Origin: Phoenix dactylifera
Lineage: Eukaryota; Streptophyta; Magnoliopsida; Arecales; Arecaceae
DNA length: 64,000 bases
Assembly: GCF_009389715.1 (NCBI RefSeq)
Contig: NC_052404.1
Location: 10,796,480-10,860,479, forward strand
Direction: 5' to 3'
In this document: positions 9,899-19,347 of the stretch, piece after piece
Layout: the number at the start of each line of letters is the position of its first letter
Position numbering within the stretch: the first letter of the stretch is position 1
Made by a program: the position numbers and the translations under genes
The notes under the pieces: generated by a model
Told to the model about the DNA's origin: nothing
Databases searched by the model: none
The model's input: only the letters and a program-made list of their open reading frames with translations

Positions 9899-11833
9899 CT
9901 ACTGGTGGTACACGCGGAGATTTTCAGAGCTCCAGCTCCGCGGAATGGGAGTCCCATTTAGAGACTCCAATTGATAAGTTCCGGGTCGGCGAATGCGCGT
10001 GACTCGGTATGGTCCCTCCCAATTCGGGGCCAGCTTTCCTCGCTCAGTTGGTCGGGAGGTTTCAGCTCTTCTTAGGACAAGGTCCCCCGGTCTGAAAGAT
10101 TTGACTTTGACCCTGGCGTTGTAGTACTGAGCTGTCTTTTGTTGGTACCTCGCCATACGCACTTGGGCGACCTCCCTTGTTTCCTCGATCAGGTCGAGGT
10201 TGCCTCAGAGCTGCGAAGAGTTGGAGCTAGCATCGTGGTGCTCGACTCTTGGAGAGGGGAGCCCAATCTCTAGTGGAATGACGGCCTCCGTCCCATATGT
10301 CAGGTTGAAGGGAGTCTCGCCGGTGGGGACGCGGAACGTAGTCCGGTAAGCCCACAGGACATTGTATAGGTCTTCGACCCATTGTCCTTTGGATTTGTCG
10401 AGCCTGTTTTTGAGACCCTGCAAAATAGTACGATTTGTTACCTCGGTTTCTCCGTTCGTCTGAGGATGCGCGACCGAGGTGAAGCGGTGGTCAATGCCAA
10501 GCTCAGAGCAGAACTCTCTGAAATGGATGTTGTCGAACTGGCGACCGTTGTCAGAGATAAGGATGCGGGGGAGCCCCAATCTGCAAATGATGGATTTCCA
10601 AACGAAATCCCGCATCTTCTGCTCGGTGATCCGGGCGAGGGGCTCAGCTTCCACCCACTTAGTGAAGTAGTCGATGGAGACGACCAGAAACTTCCTTTGC
10701 CCGGTGGCCAGAGGAAATGGCCCGAGGATGTCAATTCTCCACTGGGCAAAAGGCCAAGGGGAGCTGATAGAAGTCAAAGGAGCCGAGGGCCGGCGCTGAA
10801 CATTGGCGTTCCTTTGGCACCGGTCGCATCTTTGGACGAAATCCATAGCATCCTTCTGGAGTGTCGGCCAATAATATCCTTGGCGCAGAATTTTATGGGC
10901 CAAGGCTCGTCCTCCCAGATGGTTTCCACAAATTCCTTCGTGGACTTCGCGCAGGGCATAATTAGCTTCCGTTGGGCGAAGGCATCTGAGAAGGGGAGAG
11001 GTGAAGGATTTCCGATAGAGCTTTCCCTCGTATAGTATGTATCGGGTGGCGAGGCGCTTGATTCGGCGAGCCTCTCGTACATCAGCAGGGAGGGTTTCGT
11101 CTTGCAGATAGCTGATGAGTTCATCCATCCAGCTTGGCTCGAGCTCGGTGCAGAGGGTCTGCTCGGGCTCGTCTGTGCTGGGCTTTTGGAGATATTCCAG
11201 GACTGCCTCTTTGGGAAGCTCGCTCATGCGAGAGGACGCCAGCTTTGATAGCTGGTCGGCCCTGAGATTTTCCGACCTGGCAATATGTTGAATGTGGAAA
11301 GAGTCCAAGGTCGAGGCGAGATCCCGTACCTTCTGGAGATACTTCTGCATGGTCGGGTCTCTAGCTTCGAAGTCGCCCAGAATTTGGTTGACGACGAGCT
11401 GAGAATCACTGAAGGCCTTCAAGTCCTTTACTCCTAGCTCTTTGGCTAGCTTAAGCCCGGCGACGAGCGCTTCATACTCCGCCATATTATTGGAAGCAGA
11501 AAACTCGAGGCGCAGGGCCTGCTCGGCGACCACCCCCTCCGGGCTGGTGAGAATAAATCCTGCTCCACTACCCCCCGAGTTTGAAGAGCCATCGACATGT
11601 AGAGTCCATGTCAAACTTGGGGTCTGTTCCAACGGTGGCTCAGGTTCAGGCTCGACCTCATCTGGTATGGTGCACTCGGCTATAAAGTCTGCGAGCGCTT
11701 GTGCTTTGATCGCCGGTCTGGGCCGGTACTCAATGTCGAATTCCCCAAGCTCAATGGCCCATTTAGTGATCCGACCCGCACGATCTGATCTCTGCAGGAT
11801 CTGCTTGATCGGCTGGTCAGTCAGCACAGCCAC
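9899..11833 (-). pseudogene. pol 3' part: RNase H tail, archaeal-type RNase H, integrase
   Basis: In the main frame this part begins at 11833 with the end of the RT-linked RNase H (LADFIAECT). A second RNase H follows with its four acidic residues visible: D in LHVDGSS, E in NMAEYEAL, D in FSDSQL and D in RADQLSKLAS. Integrase follows, with an HHCC zinc motif ending CDRCQ, the catalytic Asp in WRIDILGPFP, the Asp in LISDNGRQFD and the Glu in PQTNGETEV. The GPY/F-type module WEGPYRVTRI is near the C-terminus, and the stop is at 9899. A TGA at 10205-10207 interrupts the frame, which then continues in phase. Its CpG context suggests a CGA-to-TGA change. Catalytic residues survive, so decay is recent. 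Confidence 0.9.
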
Positions 11834-13340
11834 TGTGTGAGCTTGGAAGTAGGGTCGGGCCTCCGAGCTGAGATGACCAAAGCGTAGGCGGTCTTCTCAA
11901 GCTTGGAGTATCGGGTCTCAGCATCCCTTAAGACCCGGCTGGTGTAGTACACCGGTTTCTGAAGTTTCCCCTCCTCTCGGACCAGGACCGAGCTTACTGC
12001 TACAGGGGAGACAGCTAAATACAAGTAGAGGAGCTCACCCTGTTGAGGCTTCGTGAGTAGGGGAGGGGAAGCCAGCAAGTGCTTGAGCTCTTCAAAAGAT
12101 TGCTGGCACTCGTCCGACCACAAAAAGTTCTTCGGCTTCTTGAGGGCTGCAAAGAATGGAAGGCAGCGCTCGGCTGAGCGGGAGATAAATCTCCCGAGGG
12201 CTGCCACTCGGACCCGTGAGCCGCTGTACCTCCTTGACCGTCCTGGGAGGCGTCATCCTTTGGAGGGCTCGGATCTTCTCTGGATTGGCCTCGATTCCTC
12301 GTTGTGTAATGATGAAGCCGAGGAATTTGCCGGAGGTGACCCCGAATGCACATTTAGCTGGGTTGAGCTTCATCTGGTACTTTCGGAGTGTGGAGAATGC
12401 TTCATTGAGGTCGGCTATGTGGTCTTGCGCCGCCTTGCTTTTCACCAGCATATCATCCACGTAGACCTCCATGTTTCGGCCTATTTGGTCTTTGAAGATC
12501 CGGCTGACCAGCCTTTGATAAGTCGCCCCGGCATTTTTTAGACCGAATGGCATCACTTTGTAGTAGTAGGTTCCCCCGTCGGTGATGAAGGCTGTTTTTT
12601 CCTCGTCTTCTGGCGCCATGCGGATCTGGTTATATCCGGAAAAGGCGTCCATGAATGCCAGCAGCTCGTGACCCGAGGTGGAGTCCACGAGCTGGTCAAT
12701 GCTGGGAAGTGGAAAGCTGTCCTTCGGGCAGGCTTTATTCAGGTCGGTGTAGTCCACGCACATACGCCACTTTCCGCTAGCTTTTTTGACGAGGACCACA
12801 TTGGCGAGCCATTCCGGGTAGGATATCTCCCGGATGAAACCGGCTTCAAGGAGCTTGCCGACCTCCTCGGCCGCTGCTCGTTGTCGTTCAGGGGCGGCGC
12901 CTCGCTTCTTTTGCCGCACGGGCTTGCAGGTCGGCTTCACCTGAAGCCGGTGGACCATGACCTCCGGGTCTATCCCCGGCATATCTACAGGCGACCAGGC
13001 GAAGACATCCATATTGTCCCGTAGGAAGTCGACGAGGCGACTCCTCTCGTTTTCGCCAAGGCCAGAGCCGATCTGCACGGTTAGCTCGGGAAAAGTTCTC
13101 TCGTAAGGGAACTTGAATTAACAACTCACCAGGCTCTACCTGCTCTTTCTGGGGGTTGACCCGTGCCTCCATAACTTCAGTTGAGGGCTGGTCAGTTGTC
13201 GGGGCGGGCACCTCGGCTGGTCGTCTTGCCTCGTGGGTCGCTAGGTAGCATCGCCTTGCCACCATTTGGTCCCCTCGGACTTCACCGACTCCCTGGCTGG
13301 TGGAGAATCGCATCAGCAGGTGGTGAGTTGAGACCGCTGC
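11834..13340 (-). pseudogene. pol middle part: reverse transcriptase and start of RNase H
   Basis: RT motifs are clear on the minus strand: WRMCVDYTDLNKACPKD, FMDAFSGYNQIRMAPED, KVMPFGLKNAGATYQR and the catalytic YVDDM (about 12460). RNase H begins after KKPKNFLWSDECQQSFEEL. The reading frame changes at least three times, near 13050-13080, near 12210-12230 and near 11840-11860, each apparently by one base. The protein is therefore not made intact. Upstream linker sequence (13080-13340) continues the protease frame. Confidence 0.9.
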
Positions 13341-15322
13341 TCAGAGGGCGTTGAGTCCTGGCCTTCCAAGGATGGCGTTGTAAACCGAGGGCAGGCGTAT
13401 CACAAGGAAGCTCATACCCACGGTACTTTCACGAGGGGCGAGCCCGGCTGTGACCAGAAGGTCGATCTCGCCCTCTACTGGGACTGAATCCCCAGTGAAT
13501 CCAACCAGCGGAGCATTCATCCTCCGTAGCTGTTCTTTTGTCATCCCCATTTTACAATAAGCATCAAAATACAAAACATTCGCCGAACTTCCATTATCAA
13601 CCAGGATGCGTTTTACATCAAATTTATTTATGATCATGGGGATGACCATGGCATCATCATGGGGAGTTTCGACTCCCTCTAGATCGTCATCTGAGAAGGA
13701 GATGGCTTCGGAGGTGCGCGGGCGCTTCGAGGAGGCTCCTTCCCCTGAGGCTTCCCCAGCCGAGGTCCCTCCTCGGATAGTGTTGATGACGCCGGCGATG
13801 GGCCTGTTGGCATTAGAACCTTCAGGCTGTGCTGCTCCTTCGGCTGGCTTCTTTCCTTCACGCCGGCCTTGTACAAACCGATCGAGCACCCCTCGGCGAA
13901 TGAGTGCTTCGATCTCATTTCGGAGCTGATAACAATCCTCGGTATCATGGCCGTGATCCCGGTGACAACGGCAATACTTTCGGAGATCACGCCGGATTCT
14001 GGTGTCTGGCATTGGAGGGGGGAGTCGGATGCAATCCCGACTCTCAATCTCCATGAGGATTTCAGCCCGAGGAGCATTGAGGGGAGTATACTCTTCATAC
14101 CTCCCTTCAGGTGCACGGGCCTGTAGTGGGAACCTCGGGCGGAGTGACCTCTGCTGCGGCGGTCCTCTCAACCGGGGTGGACTTTTCGGGCGGGGCGGAT
14201 TCTTAGCTCGTCGTGGAGACGGGCTTCTGGGTCGGCTGCGTTCCTCACGGCGCCTCTTCTTGGGGTTCTGCTCGGTCCCGCCCCGCCTGACGGCCACGGC
14301 TTCCTCAGCCTTGGCATACTTCCGGGCTCGAGCGAACATTTCTGTAAGGTCCGCTGGGAAATTCTTCTCAATCGAGAAGAGGAATCTGTAGGACCGGGCT
14401 CCAGTCTTCAGCGCCGACATGGCGATTGACTGGTCAAGCTCCCGGACTTCCCATGTTGCGGCGGTGAACCGGTCCAAGTATTCCTTGAAGGATTCTCCCC
14501 TCCTTTTGTTTGATATCAAGGAGGGAGTCAGATGTCCGCCGCTGGGGCTGGCTGGCGGCAAAGTTGCCAGCAAATTGTCTGCCGAGCTGCTCAAAGGAAG
14601 AGACAGTACTCGGCTTCAGCCCGGTAAACCAAAGCCGGGCTGGTCCTCGGAGTGTCGCCGGGAAAGCCTTGCACATCATGGCTTCCGAGGCTCCTTGTAG
14701 GGCCATTAAGACCCGGTAACTCTCCAGGTGGTCAAAGGGATCTGCCTTGCCGTTGTAAGGCTCCACCTGGGGCATCTTGAACCGGAGGGGAACCGGTTCA
14801 TCTTCAATCTCCTGGGAGAAGGGCGACTTCGTATTGAACTCGAAGTCGCCGTTACGTCCCGATTTTCTCCCGTGGAGTGCCTGGATTTGGCGCTCCAGCT
14901 TTTCGACCTTCTTGTCGAGTTCATCATTCTGGAGGATCGCTACAGCGGTTCCTCCGGGTGCAGGTTGCCCTGGAACCGACTCAGCTTCTGAAGGCTGTGG
15001 CCAGCCTCCGTGATTTCTGACTGGGTGCTCTCTCCAGAGGGAGGCCTGGACTTGAAAGTCCTGACCTCGAAGAGGAAGCCCGCTTTGTAGGGGGCTCCGG
15101 TTGAACTGGAGCCGGGGGAGGCGGTGCTGCTGGGATGCCCCTGGGTTGCAAACTTTGGACGGCGGTAGCCAACGCCTGCACTTGCTGCACCAGGGCATCA
15201 AATTGTTCCGGTTGAACTTGAGGTGCTGGCTCAACCGGGGGTGGTGAGTTCCGAACGGAACATTCTGGGCTTGGTGGAGGACGTCGAGAGGCGTTGGAAG
15301 CCCCTTTGCTTCTTAGCTTCAT
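13341..15322 (-). pseudogene. gag and protease
   Basis: Gag starts at the ATG at 15322 (MKLRSKGASNASRRPPPSPE), 34 bases inside the 5' LTR, with a Pro-rich N-terminus. It continues with ELDKKVEKLERQIQAL, a coiled coil, and the capsid pattern LRFKMPQVEPYNGKADPFDH and ARLWFTGLKPSTVSSFEQLG. A Cys/His cluster (YCRCHRDHGHDTEDC, about 13945-13990) replaces a classical zinc knuckle, as in other Tat gag proteins. Protease (about 13345-13680) has the variant active site LVDNGSSANVLY. Two frame changes lie in gag (about 15050-15080 and about 14530-14560). A TGA at 13341-13343 separates protease from RT; its CGA-like context suggests C-to-T decay, and without it the frame is open. Confidence 0.88.
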
Positions 15323-15337
15323 GGTAGCGAACTCGGG

Positions 15338-15355
15338 CCCTCCTCTAGCGCCAAC
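15338..15355 (-). promoter_or_regulatory. Primer binding site region
   Basis: Immediately inside the 5' LTR the minus strand reads TTGGCGCTAGAGGAGGG. The TGGCGC start is complementary to the CCA-proximal 3' end of a tRNA. It is not the initiator-Met type (TGGTATCAGAGC) seen elsewhere in this window. Which tRNA primes (Asp- or Arg-type are both used by Tat relatives) I cannot decide without tRNA sequences. Confidence 0.55.
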
Positions 15356-15751
15356 TGTTGCTGGAAATTGGACCCGGGGGCCACCGTGAAGCCGGGGAAG
15401 GAGGAGCTCCGCTGCTGTAGGGGGCGGACGGTGGTGCGCCGGCTGGCTGCGTCCTCCGCCGGGGGGCGTGGGAGCGTCCGAAGAGGGGTGGTGCGTCCAG
15501 TCCTGTCCTGTCCTGCAAAAAAGCCGGTGGCCGGGCCCCCCGGCGCCGGCCCTCCGATGCCTAAGTCAGAGGGGGCAAGTATGTGGAGAGAGCAGGGGAG
15601 AGAGTATGTGGAGAAGACAAAGAGAATCTCGTGTTCAATTGTGTCTGTGCTGTTTTCTTCCTTTTTCCCCCGGTCTAGGAGGGTTCTCTCCAGCTCCGGG
15701 TTTTTTTCTCTGGTTTTTTTTGGTCCTCTCCCCCTTTTCCCTCCAGGTTTC

Positions 15752-15759
15752 CTTTTATA
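15752..15759 (-). promoter_or_regulatory. LTR TATA box for gag-pol
   Basis: On the minus strand the sequence reads CCTCCTATAAAAGGAAACC, a strong plant TATA context, about 400 bases before the LTR's downstream end. The same motif is kept in the other LTR at 3925-3932. Confidence 0.7.
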
Positions 15760-16284
15760 GGAGGATTTTTGTTACCTGGGAGGTGACAGGAGGTTTGTCC
15801 TGTTTTGTAATAATTGAGCACCATGTGGCCCATTAATGGCGTAATGGAGAACGGGACCGGATCAGACCGGAATCAGGGAGTTGTCACGGTCGATCGGACC
15901 TGTTGGAGTGGTTGAACCGCCGGCTGCGGCGGGCCTGGGGTCCGTAGATGGTAAGTGCATTTATTACCGAATGAACCGGCGGTCAGGGAGAGCCATACGT
16001 TCTGATGGTTCAGTGATCCGGAGATCGTCTTGGGCCGTGTTCATTAAATGCCTGAGTGCATCGGAGACTTGAGGGAGTCTCATGCATTAATGGCAGGTCG
16101 TGTCGAACGCCTGAGGAGATCTTATGCCTTGATGGCTTGGAGATAGTGGCAGGTCGCAAGCCGTAGGAGTTGTCAAGTCCTTTGGACTTTAGGCGGAGGT
16201 TGATCATTTGGTCAAGGCATCGGCTCGGCGAGGGTGCCGAGCCGAGCTGATCGCCCAATGGGGCGCCCTGTGGCGGGGCTGCTT

Positions 16285-16531
16285 TTGAGTACTCCTGGTC
16301 GGCGCCCTTTAGGCGAGCACCTTCTAGCAGAGCGCCTCGGCGCTGTCTTTGATCGGCACTTTCTAACCGAGCAGCTTATTTTGGTTGGGCACCTCTTGGC
16401 GCGCACTCTGGTCGGCGCCTTCTAGTCGAGCGCCTTCCTGGTCGGCATCCTTTGGCCGAGCAGCTTTCTGGTCGGTGCTCTTTGGGCCGAGCGCCTTTCC
16501 GGTCGGCGCTCTCTAGCCGAGCGCCTCCGTG
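16285..16531. repeat. U3 hairpin repeat array, second LTR
   Basis: This is the counterpart of 4455-4702 in the promoter-proximal LTR, upstream of the LTR TATA box on the element strand. Units differ between LTRs by single transitions and one inserted G, with the stem halves largely kept. Confidence 0.8.
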
Positions 16532-16561
16532 GCGGTATGACTTGGGGTTTTTCCCCCAACA

Positions 16562-16566
16562 GTAAG
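16562..16566. repeat. Target-site duplication, right (GTAAG)
   Basis: Exact copy of 3526-3530, immediately after the LTR terminus CAACA. Confidence 0.93.
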
Positions 16567-19257
16567 AATGACATCTAGAAGGTGGTACTGGCAAAAAAAT
16601 CGTGTCATCTGATTAAAAACTTCATTATGGATTAGTTCGTGGGACAACTCGTCTGTGAGGCTACATCTTATCAATTGTGCATGGCTACAAACGACAAGAC
16701 CATGCACAAGTTATACTACATTCAAATGAGAGTGTCACAGGCCACCTCCATGCTCCACCAACAAGCATGTCCTGAATGAAGATTTTGGCGAGTTCTCAAA
16801 TGAAAAGACACTGGAGTTAAATCTGCTATAAGATGAGCTTGTCACGGCACATTAGTGATGCTTTTTGGGTGTCAGATTTAAACAAGGAACCAGTGATCGA
16901 CAAGAATAACAAGGTTGGAAAAAAAAGGCCTTACAACCACCATAGTCTGAAGCTCTCTATTAATTTTAAGTAAACCAAGCAAAGGGAGTGGAACGAAGCT
17001 AAGTAAACCAGTGATAGGATTAAAGCTAAAGGAAGCAGCATGACAAACCGACAAAGTCTCTTCAGCACTTCCAGGGCTGATAGGCATGTAACAGGGACCC
17101 CCTTTCTCCACCCAACTTCTCTAGCCTCCATAGGGTGGAGGGGGAGATGCTTCATTTATATATTTGGTGGGGGTGGCTTCATGACATCTGTAGTCATGTA
17201 TTGTTCATGCTCTCCGAGAAGACATGAAGATGAATGGACTTCTGTAAGCACATCTAATTTTAGACAAGTGTTTAAATGTACTACCATTCAGTATCTTATG
17301 TGTTGACTTGGATTTTTGGTGAATGAAGTCATATGCTATGTTAAATGAGAGAACCTTCGTAAGAAAATCTTATTATAGTAGTTCTTGATGAACCAGATCC
17401 CACTAAATATGAACCTTTTTAGACCAATGAAATAAAGTAGCAGTTACTCGGCATATGTACTGCTCAAAAATGATAAATTGATTTATAGCTCTTCACCTAA
17501 GCTATCATAGTACGTAAACTCTAGATTTCGGTGCAGCAACATTTCACAACTTGTGACTTTTTGTATTTAGGCCCTGTTGCTAAAAAAAAAAAAAAAAAAA
17601 TTATGTGAGCATGATAATCTTATGGCATTTCATGATCTTTAAATATCTCAGAAAAAAAATACCAACTATTACTTTAATATGATGATCTAGTTTTATTTTG
17701 ATAGTAGGCAATTAATTTGACAAAGCACGATCATTCTGCTATAAGCTTATTGCTTAAATAATACCTTTTTTTAAGGTAATCTTAAGTGGTGCTTCTTAAT
17801 ATCTCAAGCTCTAAAGGATTCTCGATCACGGATATAGTCATATTCTTCACCCTTGACCAGAGTAACATAAAGTCGTTGATGATCATAAACAAGGCTATTC
17901 ACATACATCCATATCTCGAAACTTGTTCCGGAATAAGTCCAAGACAAATCAAATAAATAAGTCCTTTGTCATCATACAAGTCATTAACAAGTACAAAATT
18001 TAAAAATATTATATTAGCAAGAACACAAATGCATGATTTTTTTTCTATTTTCTAATCCTTCACTCTAAATGTAACTGAACAGTGCAATTGCTGAGAATAT
18101 AATATATTTCTGAAGATTATCTGCACTTAATTCATCTTAGATATTTCTTGTCTGGGGAGCTAATGACAGATTACTCCTAAGCGTTGTTGCTGCTTCCATT
18201 ATATAAACATACGCTCATCAAATTATGTTAAAAGGCTTCTTTCATAATGATTGCTGGAATATGCAGCAAATAAAGCACATTAATGACATCAAGAGTTACA
18301 TAGTGGCTTTTTGTTTTTTCCCTGCGGATACTTTGAAGAGTTGCAAAACTTCTCCATTAAGCAACTTGTCTGACCATGAACTTTATTGCAATGCATGTTC
18401 CCAAGTGGCTACTGGCATGGTAGAAAAAGAACATAAGAAAAGCACACAGCCTTGCAACCTTTTCTGTATACCACTTGCTCATCTTTTTCGAGTTTTTCCT
18501 GATTAGTCTGCAGATAAAAGCTGCAACCAGGACAGGATCATACTCGGCAACATGTGATATAAGTTACAATATGCTCCATGTATTTGACCGCACCATAGTT
18601 GTCAGCAACAGCAACTTGTTATATGGATGTTTCGTATAATCTGCCTCTTTGATGAGTATAACAAGATATCAAATTCTGATGTATATTAGTAATTTCAGAA
18701 GGTCAACATTCATGCAGTCAAAGATATAAGACAAGAATATCAACTATCTGAACATTAATCATTACAGATGATATCTTGGAAGGTACTTGCAGGTGTTAGA
18801 TGTCCTCTGAAACTAGAAAGTAGTATATCTTTGCTAAACCATGAATCTCATACTACACAAGAAACAGAATATTAAAAGATCAGGGTTACAAAGTTTGTGC
18901 TTGAACTGAAAGAGTCGTGCTGAAAGATTCTTTGAAATAACTGTGCACAGGATACTTTTTTCTTTGAAATAGTTGTGCACAGGATACTTTTTCCTTATTC
19001 ACTAATGATGCTACTGTTGCGACACCTGCATTCCTCCAAAGTTTACTTGTTACGTGAACAGCGATATTGAAAAGAACAATTCAACATGTATGGGACTGCA
19101 GACCTGATGGCAACCTACCAGACATGTACCAAACACTCGAGGAAGCTAAAAGCTACCAGGAACAGCCACAAGCAACAAAACGGCACAAAACAGATTAAAC
19201 AACAGCTGCATATCTTCCAGTAATATGACAAACCTTACATCCCTGTGGAAGCTGACT
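16567..19257. other. AT-rich intergenic or intronic DNA
   Basis: I can assign no exon here. Short open frames at 16513-16707 and 16878-17155 on - do not look like known proteins, although one of them is cut by the retrotransposon. A poly-A run lies at 17581-17600. The missing upstream exons of the exon at 3015-3280, or a last exon of the C21orf59-like gene, could be hidden here. A direct duplication (GTGCACAGGATACTTTTTCC-like) lies near 18940-18990. Confidence 0.35.
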
Positions 19258-19347
19258 TCAATCTGATGATAATCTGCCATCAAAAGACTGACTCATGTAA
19301 GGAATTCCCTGGAAATATGTGACTTTGATTTTACAAAGTACACCTAC

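Larger units (their letters stand above)
3531..16561 (-). mobile_element. Complete Ty3/gypsy Tat-lineage LTR retrotransposon
   Basis: A 13,031-bp element bounded by 5'-TGTTG..CAACA-3' LTRs and a GTAAG target duplication. Gag and pol read on the minus strand, so the right LTR is the element's 5' LTR. The order from right to left is 5' LTR, primer binding region, gag, protease, RT, RNase H, a second (archaeal-type) RNase H, integrase, two tandem-repeat arrays, an antisense spliced gene, a G-rich tract and the 3' LTR. The double RNase H, the arrays and the antisense gene between pol and the 3' LTR are known hallmarks of Tat elements such as Grande and RIRE2. By eye the LTRs differ at roughly 15-20 of about 1205 positions, mostly transitions, so the insertion is fairly young. 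Several frameshifts and two in-frame TGA codons make this copy non-autonomous. It may sit in an intron of the gene ending at 3015. Confidence 0.95.
15356..16561 (-). repeat. LTR, element 5' copy
   Basis: A 1206-bp LTR that is the promoter copy for gag-pol on the minus strand. In element orientation U3 runs from 16561 to roughly 15725 and holds the hairpin array, followed by TATAAAAG at 15752-15759 and a R/U5 region ending at 15356. Differences from the other LTR include small indels in T/C homopolymers and C/T or G/A changes. Confidence 0.95.

Noticed and set aside
9899-13313. Plus-strand frames opposite pol (for example 10382-11035 and 12053-12541)
   Set aside because: Antisense shadows of conserved pol domains.
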